From: an uncultured Clostridia bacterium
Lineage (GTDB): Bacteria; Bacillota_A; Clostridia; Christensenellales; CAG-138
Direction of reading: 5' to 3'
DNA: 11,475 nt
Assembly: GCA_946623765.1 (NCBI GenBank)
Contig: CAMORL010000040.1
Span: forward strand, 1 to 11,475
Positions 5,901 to 11,475 of this stretch are shown piece by piece. The translations under genes were made by a program, and so were the position numbers. Positions within the stretch are counted from its first letter, which is position 1; every line of letters starts with the position of its first letter. The notes below the pieces were generated by a model. It searched no databases and had not been told where the DNA came from. It was given only the letters and a program-made list of their open reading frames with translations.

Positions 5901-8900
5901 ATGCCGGAACTTGCGTTCATCGTGACATTCTCGAGCATGACGTTCTGTTCAACATTCACGTAGCGGCTGGAGATGCCGTAGTAGCCGTTGAACGTGCCGC
6001 CCTTGATCGTGAAGCTGCCGTTCGATACCGCGTAGATCGGTGCGCAGAAGTAGCTCCACCATTCATTGTTCGTCGGTACCGCGTTCGCTGTATATTCGCC
6101 GCCGTATACCGTAATGTCTGCCGGCGCCGTGGTGTTGTTCGTGCCGATCGCCGCAAAGTGCGAGGTGATCGTCGGTCCTTCGCCGTCTGCCGTGCCGAAG
6201 ACTGCCGTTGCGCCGTTCAGCGCGTATACGCCGTACATGCCGTCGGAGCCTTCGCCCGTCGCGGTCAGCGTGCCGTTTTCGATCGTCAGCTTGCCGCCGT
6301 TGACCGTAATCAGCGCTTTGCCGTCATACTGCTTGCCGTTTTCCGGTCCCGTGATCTTGCCGTTGCCGTTGATCGTGAGATCGCCTGCCGCGGTGATCAG
6401 GAACAGTTCCGGCGCGTCGGAGCGCACTTCGTGTCCGTCGAGGTTCAGCGTGACCTGCTTGTCGACCGTGATGCCTGTGATGCTGACGTCCTTCAGCAGA
6501 ACGATCGTGTCGCTCTGCTTCGCCGCAGCAAACGCATCTTCGAGCTTCGCATACAGCGTGATGCCGATTCTTGCGACGCCTTCCGTCCACTTCGCGGTCA
6601 GCGTGGTGTTCTCCGTGATCTGCTGCGTTGCAAAGTCGAACGCTTCTTCACCGAGATACCAGCCGTCGAAGATGAAGCCGTCCTTTTCCGGATCTGCAGG
6701 TTTCTGCGCGTATCCCGCGTACGGGATCGTCTGCGCTTCGACCGTGCTGCCGCCGTTCGCGTCAAACGTTACGGTGACATCGTCATGTCCGATCGCCGGG
6801 AGGATTTCATCCAGCGTCTGCGTCTCGAACGGTTCTTCAAATTCTGCGGTGTACCGCTTGAGACCGTCTTCATCCGCCGTTGCTTCCTGAATCACTTCGA
6901 AGGTCACATTCGCCGTCACCGTCTGGATGTGGCTCGGATCGTTCTTGCAGATGCGGGTTGCGGTAACCGTGCTGCGATCCTCTGCCCATTCGTAGGTCGG
7001 TTCGCCCCAATCATGACCGGTCGCATCGATCGTGACCGTCTTGATCTGCGTTGCAAACGCTTCGTTCGTGAACTCTGCGATCCGGATGCCTTCGCCCGCT
7101 TCTTCGCAGGTCGCCGCTTTGACGACCGCAGACGTCGTATTGACGGTTTCCGTGATCACGTGCTTGTTGTCGTTCGCGCAGACAACCGTTGCCGTGACAG
7201 TCGCATTGTCGTCCGCCCATACATAGGTCGGTTCGCCGTACGCATGACCGAGCGCCGCGATCGTTTCCGTCTTGGTCTGCACTGCAAACGCCGTGTTCGT
7301 GAACGTCGCCTTATAGGTCTTCTCGCCCGCTTCTTCGCAGGTCGCCGCCTTCGTCACTTCGATCGTCGTATCGACGGTCTCGGTCTCGACATGCTTGATG
7401 TCGTTCTTGCAGGTGCGGGTTGCCGTTACGCTGCTGTTGTCCGCCGCCCATTCATAGGTCGGCTCGTTCCAGTCGTGACCGATCGGATCAACGTTCTCGA
7501 CTTCCTTGGTCTGTGCCGCGAACGCTTCATTCGTGAACACCGCCGTGTAAGTCGTCTTGCCCGCTTCTTCGCAGGTCGCTGCCGTCGTGACTTCGCTCGT
7601 CGTGTTGACGGTCTCGGTCTCGACATGGCTCGGATCGTTCTTGCAGATACGGGTTGCCGTTACGCTGCCGTTGTTCGCCGCCCACTCATAGGTCGGCTCG
7701 TCCCAGTCGTGACCGATCGGATCGATGTCTTCCGCTTCATTGGTCTGCGTCGTAAACGCTTCGTTCGTGAACGTTGCCGTGTAGGTCGTCTTGCCCTTTT
7801 CTTCGCAGGTCGCGTCCTTCGTGACCTTGCTCGTCGTATCGACGGTCTCGGTCTCGACATGGCTCGGATCGTTCTTGCAGGTGCGGGCTGCCGTTACGCT
7901 GCTGTTGTCCGCCGCCCATGTATAGGTCGGCTCGTTCCAGTCGTGACCGATCGGATCGATTTCTTCCGTCTTGGTCTGCTTCTCGAAGAGGCTGTTTTCG
8001 AATGTTGCCGTATAGGTCTTTTCGCCCGCTTCTTCGCAGGTCGCAGCCTTCGTGATCTCACTCGTCGTGCTGACGGTTTCGGTGACCTTTTCGGCTTCCG
8101 GATTGTTCTTGCATTCCGCCGTTGCCGTTACGGATGCGTTGTCGTCGGACCAGACATAGCTGATCTCATATTCGTTCTCCGCCCAATGCGCCGTAAGCTC
8201 AAAGTCTTCATAGACGTTCTTATCGAAGTCATACGCATTGTTGCCGTCGAACCAGCCGAGGAACACATAGCCTTCCTTCACGGGGTCGGCGGCGGGCTTT
8301 TCAACCTTCTCGCCCTGCGGCACTTCGACCGTTGTCTTTTCGGTGCCGTTGTCCGCGTCGAAGGTGACCTTGACCGCGTCGACGATGTAGTAGTAGTCGG
8401 TGCCGTTGATCTCTTCCGTCAGCGTCGTCGTGCACAGCTTGCCGTCCACAACGTACTCCGGCTTCACCGTCTCGATGAAGTCGCCGCCCGACACGAACTT
8501 CTCAACGCGCGTCTCGCTCTCGTCCACGTTCACCGGTCCGTTGAAGATGCCGCCCGTGACCGCAACCGCGATATTGCCTTCGTCGTTGCCCTGCGGGTTC
8601 GCAATGTTCAGCGCCGTTGCGCCGTTGATCGTGCCGCCCGAGATGTTCACCTTAATGTCGAGCTCCGTCGTGTGCTGCGCAATCGCAATGCCCGCGCCGC
8701 TCGTCGTCGTGCCGCTGCCGTTTGCCGCAACTTCCGTCGCCGCTCCGTTGCCGCTGATCGTGCCGCCCGTCACGTTCAGTTCGCCCGCACGGACTTCGAT
8801 ACCCGTTTCGGTTCCCGTGACTGTCGCGCCGTCCTTCACGTTGACGATCGCCGCGCCGTTCAGCGCAATGCCGACGTCGTCGCCCGTGATCGTTGCGCCG

Positions 8901-11475
8901 TCGTTGACGTTGATCACGGAGTTGCCTTCCTTAATATTGCCCATCACCCAGACAATGCCTTCGACCGTTCCGTTGATGTCGATCGTAAAGCCGTTGCCCG
9001 TGTTGTCGCTTGCCTGATACAGGATAATCGCGTAGTCCGCCTTGACCGTCGCATCCGCTTCGATCGTCAGCTTGCCGTTCTGTCCCGCTGCAAGTCCGTT
9101 CGCGTAGATCGTTCCCGCAATCGTACCGTTCTTCACCGTGACGTCTGCGTCATACTGATCGACATATCCCGTCAGCGTATGTCCGCCGAGGTCGAGCGTG
9201 AAGCTCTTGCCCTCCGCGATCGTGACGTTCTCTGCAACGTCTTTCAGCACTTCGATCGTCTCGCCCGCATTGACCGCCGCAATCGCTTCCGCAACCGTCG
9301 CGTAGTACGTGCTGCCGATCTTTGCAACCGGTTCCGCCGTGGTGTAGGTCACGGTGCCGTTTTCGTCCGGCTCGCTGACCTTCACGATCACGCCCTCATC
9401 CGCGGTGTATACGAAGGTGATTGCATCGTTTGCCTTCTGGACCTTCAGTACGTCGCCCGCATGGAATTCGTATTCCGCGCCGTCCGCCAGCAGCTTGATG
9501 ATCTTCTCGCCGCCGACCACGCCTTCCACCGCAAACGCTTCTTCGAACGTCGCGTAGTAGCCGTCTTCGACCTGTGCGACCGCCTTCACCAGCAGGTATT
9601 CATTGTCTGCCAGCTTCAGCCATGCGTAGCCGTCCGGTACTGTCAGCGTGTTGGTCTTTGCCGTGACTCTGCCTTCCTGCGTTTCGCCGTCTCTGTTGGC
9701 GTCGAATTCGTAGTAGCCGACCTGCTTCTTCGTTCCGTTGAAGGTGTTGCCGTCGCCGATTTCGACCACAGGCGCACCGCCCGGATATTCGCAGGAGTCG
9801 ATCACGATCGCATCGCCGGTTGCGACTGCGCCGTTTCCGTTATAGGTGTAGTTCGCCGGGCTCATGCTGCCGGTGATCGTGCTGTTCGTGATCGTCAGAT
9901 GACCGGACTTCACATACACGCCGGTTGCGCCGGAAATCTCGCTGTTCTCGATCACAAACTCGCCGAAGCCGTTCAGCTGGATGCCGTTGTCGTCCGGGCT
10001 CGTGACCTTCGCATTGCGGATCGTGACGTTCGAATTCAGGCAGGTGCCGTTGATGTGCAGAACCGTGTTGCCTGCTCCGCAGGTGTACGTACCGCCGTCG
10101 AGGATCACATTGCCGTTGTTGTTGGTCGCATATCCGACGTATACGCTGCCGTTATATGCGGATCCTTCTGCGGAGCCGTCGAGCGTGAGCGTCGTGTTGT
10201 CGGTGACCCAGGTGATGCCGGTCAGCGTATGACCGTTCATTGCGATCGTGTAGGTCAGACCGTTTTCCGCATCGACCGTCGTGGTGTCCTTCAAAAGCAC
10301 AATCGTTTCGCCGTTCTGCACCGCGTCGACCGCATCTTTCAGCGTCAGGTACATCACATCGCCGATCTTTGCGACCGCATCGAGCCACTGCGCCGTGAGC
10401 GTGATGTCGCCGGTAACAGGCTTGCTGAAGTCATATGCTTCGCCGTCCAGCGTCCAGCCGTTGAAGACGAATCCGTCCTTCGTCGGCGCTGCAGGCATTG
10501 CAACCGCGGTGTCGTAATCGACTTCGACCGCTTCGATCGCGCTGCCGCCGTTCGTGTCGAACGTGACCGTCATCTTGTTCGGCGTCCACTTTGCCTTGAG
10601 ATACAGGCTTCCCGTAACAAGCGCGGTGAAGTCGTATGCGTTATTGCCGTCGAACCAACCCGCGAAGGTATATCCCTCCTTCACAGGATCGGTCGCGGGC
10701 TTCTCAACCGCGGTATCGCGATCCACCGTGACAACCGCCGCTTCTTCGCCGTTGTCCGGATCGAACGTGACCGCAATGCCCTTGATCCATTTCAGCACGT
10801 AGACGATGTCTTCCGTTGCCGTGTCGGCGACCGGAACCGTCCACATGTCGTTTACATTATAGTGATATCCGTCGCGCTGCGTGATTCTGTCCGTTGCAGT
10901 GAACGTATACGCTTCCTTGGAGTCGCCGTAATGCACGTCGAATCTCTGCAGGATCCTGCCGGTGAAGTAGTCGGTGTAGATGATCATGACGGCGTCGCCC
11001 TGCCATCTCGCCTTGAGCTCCACGTTTTCGGTGATCACCGTGTCGAAGTCGAACGCTGTCTCTGCGCCTTCTTCGAACCAGCCGAGGAAGTTGTAGTGAT
11101 CCTTGACCGGGTCGGAAGGTCTTTCGACTTTCTGTCCCTTCGGGACTTCGACCGTAACCTTTTCGGTGCCGTTGTCCGCATCGAAGGTGACCGTCATCAG
11201 CTTGACCAGAAGCTGAATGTTGCCTTCCAGATCGACCCAGGTATAGCCCGCGGGAATCTCGATCTCGACCTTCGTCTTGTCTCTCTTGACCCATGCCTTT
11301 TCGGGCGGGTTTGTAAGCAGATCTTCCACGCTCGCGTCAAGAACGATCGCGCCGGTAAACGTGCCCGATTCGAGCATCAGCCCGAAGCCGTCCTTCGCGT
11401 CCTTACCGGATGCGGAGACCTCGATGTTGCCGTTGATCACGCTGTCGCCCTGGACCGTGACGTTCACGGACTTGT
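2948..11475 (-). CDS. Giant multidomain surface protein (InlB-type repeats, beta-helix blocks, Cys-bearing repeats), N-terminus outside window
   Basis: At least 2,840 codons are open without interruption from the right edge to TAA 2950-2948. The GTG at 11467 is an internal valine, since the frame continues upstream to the edge; the real start and signal peptide are outside. In order the protein shows: the end of a beta-helix block; three InlB/Listeria-Bacteroides-type repeats (VTFDxxNG...GWF...LKAKW); a beta-helix block beginning VAKIGDVMYLTLKDAV; a 434-residue segment; another InlB-type repeat; six 76-78-residue GHDWxEPTYxW repeats; another InlB-type repeat; a second beta-helix block (VARIGITLYAKLEDAF); an exact second copy of the 434-residue segment; several more divergent InlB-like repeats; and a C-terminal module. 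Such architecture is known from adhesins and cell-surface proteins of gut Bacillota. Binding target unknown. No LPXTG, membrane helix, choline- or SLH-type anchor is visible at the C-terminus. It is the first visible gene of an apparent operon. Confidence 0.93.
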   Translation of the reverse strand, partial: KSVNVTVQGDSVINGNIEVSASGKDAKDGFGLMLESGTFTGAIVLDASVEDLLTNPPEKAWVKRDKTKVEIEIPAGYTWVDLEGNIQLLVKLMTVTFDADNGTEKVTVEVPKGQKVERPSDPVKDHYNFLGWFEEGAETAFDFDTVITENVELKARWQGDAVMIIYTDYFTGRILQRFDVHYGDSKEAYTFTATDRITQRDGYHYNVNDMWTVPVADTATEDIVYVLKWIKGIAVTFDPDNGEEAAVVTVDRDTAVEKPATDPVKEGYTFAGWFDGNNAYDFTALVTGSLYLKAKWTPNKMTVTFDTNGGSAIEAVEVDYDTAVAMPAAPTKDGFVFNGWTLDGEAYDFSKPVTGDITLTAQWLDAVAKIGDVMYLTLKDAVDAVQNGETIVLLKDTTTVDAENGLTYTIAMNGHTLTGITWVTDNTTLTLDGSAEGSAYNGSVYVGYATNNNGNVILDGGTYTCGAGNTVLHINGTCLNSNVTIRNAKVTSPDDNGIQLNGFGEFVIENSEISGATGVYVKSGHLTITNSTITGSMSPANYTYNGNGAVATGDAIVIDSCEYPGGAPVVEIGDGNTFNGTKKQVGYYEFDANRDGETQEGRVTAKTNTLTVPDGYAWLKLADNEYLLVKAVAQVEDGYYATFEEAFAVEGVVGGEKIIKLLADGAEYEFHAGDVLKVQKANDAITFVYTADEGVIVKVSEPDENGTVTYTTAEPVAKIGSTYYATVAEAIAAVNAGETIEVLKDVAENVTIAEGKSFTLDLGGHTLTGYVDQYDADVTVKNGTIAGTIYANGLAAGQNGKLTIEADATVKADYAIILYQASDNTGNGFTIDINGTVEGIVWVMGNIKEGNSVINVNDGATITGDDVGIALNGAAIVNVKDGATVTGTETGIEVRAGELNVTGGTISGNGAATEVAANGSGTTTSGAGIAIAQHTTELDIKVNISGGTINGATALNIANPQGNDEGNIAVAVTGGIFNGPVNVDESETRVEKFVSGGDFIETVKPEYVVDGKLCTTTLTEEINGTDYYYIVDAVKVTFDADNGTEKTTVEVPQGEKVEKPAADPVKEGYVFLGWFDGNNAYDFDKNVYEDFELTAHWAENEYEISYVWSDDNASVTATAECKNNPEAEKVTETVSTTSEITKAATCEEAGEKTYTATFENSLFEKQTKTEEIDPIGHDWNEPTYTWAADNSSVTAARTCKNDPSHVETETVDTTSKVTKDATCEEKGKTTYTATFTNEAFTTQTNEAEDIDPIGHDWDEPTYEWAANNGSVTATRICKNDPSHVETETVNTTSEVTTAATCEEAGKTTYTAVFTNEAFAAQTKEVENVDPIGHDWNEPTYEWAADNSSVTATRTCKNDIKHVETETVDTTIEVTKAATCEEAGEKTYKATFTNTAFAVQTKTETIAALGHAYGEPTYVWADDNATVTATVVCANDNKHVITETVNTTSAVVKAATCEEAGEGIRIAEFTNEAFATQIKTVTIDATGHDWGEPTYEWAEDRSTVTATRICKNDPSHIQTVTANVTFEVIQEATADEDGLKRYTAEFEEPFETQTLDEILPAIGHDDVTVTFDANGGSTVEAQTIPYAGYAQKPADPEKDGFIFDGWYLGEEAFDFATQQITENTTLTAKWTEGVARIGITLYAKLEDAFAAAKQSDTIVLLKDVSITGITVDKQVTLNLDGHEVRSDAPELFLITAAGDLTINGNGKITGPENGKQYDGKALITVNGGKLTIENGTLTATGEGSDGMYGVYALNGATAVFGTADGEGPTITSHFAAIGTNNTTAPADITVYGGEYTANAVPTNNEWWSYFCAPIYAVSNGSFTIKGGTFNGYYGISSRYVNVEQNVMLENVTMNASSGIQVFVDEKTGSANNADRTIKSTTNTLTVPDGYAWLKLADNEYLLVKAVAQVEDGYYATFEEAFAVEGVVGGEKIIKLLADGAEYEFHAGDVLKVQKANDAITFVYTADEGVIVKVSEPDENGTVTYTTAEPVAKIGSTYYATVAEAIAAVNAGETIEVLKDVAENVTIAEGKSFTLDLGGHTLTGYVDQYDADVTVKNGTIAGTIYANGLAAGQNGKLTIEADATVKADYAIILYQASDNTGNGFTIDINGTVEGIVWVMGNIKEGNSVINVNDGATITGDDVGIALNGAAIVNVKDGATVTGTETGIEVRAGELNVTGGTISGNGAATEVAANGSGTTTSGAGIAIAQHTTELDIKVNISGGTINGATALNIANPQGNDEGNIAVAVTGGIFNGPVNVDESETRVEKFVSGGDFIETVKPEYVVDGKLCTTTLTEEINGTDYYYIVDAVKVTFDANEGAFPAAEGEEAATMIEVLVPAGEKIEAPEQPIKENYSFMGWFADNAEEAFDFANTSVTADITLKAKWQGGVYTVTVTSSGDGTPTPGVTVAHVTGGGTFVIGEKTVVSAPVVTGYTFLGWYEVNGEKLSSEMEFEYTVRAEKNDLIAVYTLAQGATFRLTVTASRFTINDGTVQRSRFDDYYTAGSTVTLKYTGSDKFLYWVNDAKKIVSTSEEYTFTLVADTIVDAVYSENDASEEALVLFVSAKNYGQVISQRYYTNEEAIVFPTAPVTMGKTFVKWDKTEEEIHALMATETRIVVYPIYESNGGEYIVTIEYWVGGAKKDLEQKDPREVSTRTTLSVDETYDGESFSYWADDEGNILGYKAGSLVMRPTADVTVRAVYGVECEPVPVVRMTDAFASMNGDKTVLNFVATRSIPEGYTLERAGVLYAGLDRVSVADAKDKLTLPFYDGEGHGYILEGPFVAADLDDAAMLYFSTKKVDRQFIVRAYIVVKDAAGEVHYIYSDNVIYASYTELNNKVFHSVDITE
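2951..3366 (-). other. C-terminal module of the giant protein
   Basis: The last roughly 138 residues (from PVVRMTDAFASMNGDKTVLN to the end HSVDITE) are non-repetitive and differ in style from the InlB-type repeats before them. The segment looks like a compact mixed alpha/beta domain containing GYTLERAGVLYAGLDRV and later FIVRAYIVVKDAAGEVHYIY, ending SDNVIYASYTEL. There is no hydrophobic anchor or sorting signal. It could be a surface-retention or secretion module, but I know of no named family to assign. Confidence 0.5.
3400..4554 (-). repeat. Divergent InlB-type repeats near the C-terminus of the giant protein
   Basis: About five consecutive units begin with VTFDANEG, YTVTVTSSGDG, FRLTVTASRF, LVLFVSAKNYG and YIVTIEYWVGG. 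They share the InlB B-repeat logic: a first beta strand, a Gly/Pro turn, a GWF/YWV/KWD-type aromatic motif, and a final AKW/AVY strand. Only the first is close to the canonical form; the others are increasingly diverged. These beta-rich modules usually act as extended spacers or protein-binding stalks. Confidence 0.6.
4536..5837 (-). repeat. Exact 1,302-bp direct repeat, copy A (C-terminal side)
   Basis: This stretch matches 8355-9656 base for base in my line-by-line comparison, at a constant offset of 3,819 bp. It encodes 434 residues, from TNTLTVPDGYAWLKLADNEY to DYYYIVDAVKVTFDA, holding the YATFEEAF segment and a beta-helix block (VAKIGSTYYATVAEAI, then DLGGHTLTG and many short turns such as TVTGTETGIEVRAGELNVTG). 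Identity stops abruptly at both ends: 5838 differs from 9657, and 4535 differs from 8354. Confidence 0.95.
5838..6573 (-). other. Beta-helix block unique to the interval between the duplicated segments
   Basis: This part encodes a right-handed beta-helix-like block, starting VARIGITLYAKLEDAFAAAK and DTIVLLKDVSITG. It continues with short turns such as LTINGNGKITG, LTIENGTLTATG and FTIKGGTFNGYYG and ends TIKST just before copy A. It is related to, but clearly diverged from, the blocks in the duplicated segments and at 9657-10376. Confidence 0.6.
6582..6784 (-). repeat. InlB/Listeria-Bacteroides-type repeat
   Basis: This single unit, from VTVTFDANGGSTVEAQTIPY through GFIFDGWYLGEEAFDF to TLTAKWTE, has the canonical pattern of a first beta strand, DxNGG turn, GW-aromatic motif and LTAKW end. 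It bridges the cysteine-bearing repeat array and the following beta-helix block. Confidence 0.75.
6791..8182 (-). repeat. Six tandem 76-78-residue repeats with paired cysteines (GHDWxEPTYxW repeats)
   Basis: Unit starts fall near 8182 (degenerate first unit) and at 7948, 7714, 7480, 7249 and 7018, with the next GHD at 6790. The unit lengths are therefore about 234, 234, 234, 231, 231 and 228 bp. The consensus is GHDWxEPTYxWAxDNSSVTA, then TRTCKNDPSHVETETV, TTSEVTKAATCEEAGEKTYT and ATFTNEAFxTQTK. Each of the first five units carries one Cys before KND and one in ATCEE; the sixth keeps the first Cys but reads ATADEDG at the second. Repeats of this style are frequent in secreted proteins of Clostridia, though I cannot name a Pfam family with certainty. 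Disulfide stabilisation within each unit is plausible. Confidence 0.85.
8184..8373 (-). repeat. InlB/Listeria-Bacteroides-type repeat
   Basis: This unit runs from VKVTFDADNGTEKTTVEV through EGYVFLGWFDGNNAYDF to FELTAHWAE. Its first few codons lie inside duplicated copy B. It closely resembles the unit at about 10996-11198 (VTFDADNGTEKVTVEVPKGQ), which shares most of its first twenty residues. Confidence 0.75.
8355..9656 (-). repeat. Exact 1,302-bp direct repeat, copy B (N-terminal side)
   Basis: This is the partner of 4536-5837, with no difference seen, including at synonymous third positions. The two copies are in the same orientation and the same reading frame, 1,273 codons apart. Together they flank an InlB-type repeat, the six-unit cysteine array, another InlB-type repeat and a beta-helix block. 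Confidence 0.95.
9657..10376 (-). other. Beta-helix block before duplicated copy B
   Basis: The encoded segment begins VAKIGDVMYLTLKDAVDAVQ and NGETIVLLKDTTTVDAENG, followed by IAMNGHTLTG and a run of short strands and turns such as VILDGGTYTCGAG, VTIRNAKVTS, FVIENSEISG and LTITNSTITG. This pattern is typical of right-handed parallel beta-helices in surface proteins. It ends GRVTAK, where copy B begins. Confidence 0.6.
10384..11198 (-). repeat. Three InlB/Listeria-Bacteroides-type repeats, the first followed by an insertion
   Basis: The units begin VTFDADNGTEKVTVEV (about 11198-10996), VTFDPDNGEEAAVVTV (about 10780-10581) and VTFDTNGGSAIEAVEV (about 10574-10384). Each has a GWF or GWT motif and ends in KARW, KAKW or TAQW. 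Between the first two is a 70-residue variant segment (IIYTDYFTGRILQRFDVHYG to IVYVLKWIKG) resembling a MucBP-like or YxVEY-type repeat, but that match is weak. Confidence 0.7.

Noticed and set aside
6066..6890. A 274-codon plus-strand open frame.
   Set aside because: It is antisense to the giant gene and crosses a beta-helix block, an InlB-type repeat and part of the cysteine array, with no signal or domain of its own.
6791..8182. The regular array considered as a CRISPR or non-coding satellite.
   Set aside because: The unit length is 228-234 bp, it is fully coding in one frame, and units diverge in a protein-conserving way, so it is a protein repeat.
11465..11467. GTG as the start codon of the giant gene.
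   Set aside because: The frame stays open to the window edge, there is no signal peptide after this codon, and it falls in the middle of a beta-helix-like segment.

Overview
All five supported protein genes, plus one plausible small ORF, read on the minus strand, so transcription runs from position 11475 toward position 1. The DNA is moderately GC-rich, Shine-Dalgarno sites are strong (AAGGAGG, AAAGGAG), and the proteins are typical of Gram-positive Clostridia: a lipoprotein with a Pro-Thr-Glu linker, a BspA-like leucine-rich-repeat surface protein, a giant repeat protein with InlB-type and beta-helix modules, and a ferredoxin-tailed aldo/keto reductase. A gut-associated member of the Bacillota (Clostridia) is the most likely source. 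This rests on protein style only; there is no rRNA or other marker gene here.

Region 11475-2948 is the 3' part of one giant gene, at least 2,840 codons, whose 5' end and secretion signal lie outside the window. It encodes a mosaic of InlB/Listeria-Bacteroides-type repeats, parallel beta-helix blocks and six 76-78-residue cysteine-bearing repeats, and ends in a C-terminal module with no visible wall or membrane anchor. Two stretches of 1,302 bp (4536-5837 and 8355-9656) are identical at every base I compared.

Region 2947-1901 completes the apparent operon. A 35-residue peptide gene has a ribosome-binding site overlapping the stop codon of the giant gene. A perfect 13-bp hairpin without a T tract follows. 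Next is a 252-residue secreted protein with one LRR_5/BspA-like unit, a Pro/Thr/Glu linker and a C-terminal membrane anchor. A good intrinsic terminator at 1901-1954 closes the unit.

Region 1875-528 is a second unit: a promoter, a possible cysteine-rich small protein (44 or 57 residues), and an aldo/keto reductase with two C-terminal 4Fe-4S cysteine motifs. A 250-bp non-coding stretch with several short perfect inverted repeats follows. A third promoter then drives a lipoprotein cut by the left edge; its predicted transcription start falls on the start codon, suggesting a leaderless mRNA.

The giant protein, the peptide and the membrane-anchored LRR protein look like a co-expressed cell-surface set. 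The reductase and the lipoprotein look independently transcribed. I see no tRNA, rRNA, CRISPR array, insertion sequence or phage gene, and no credible gene on the plus strand.
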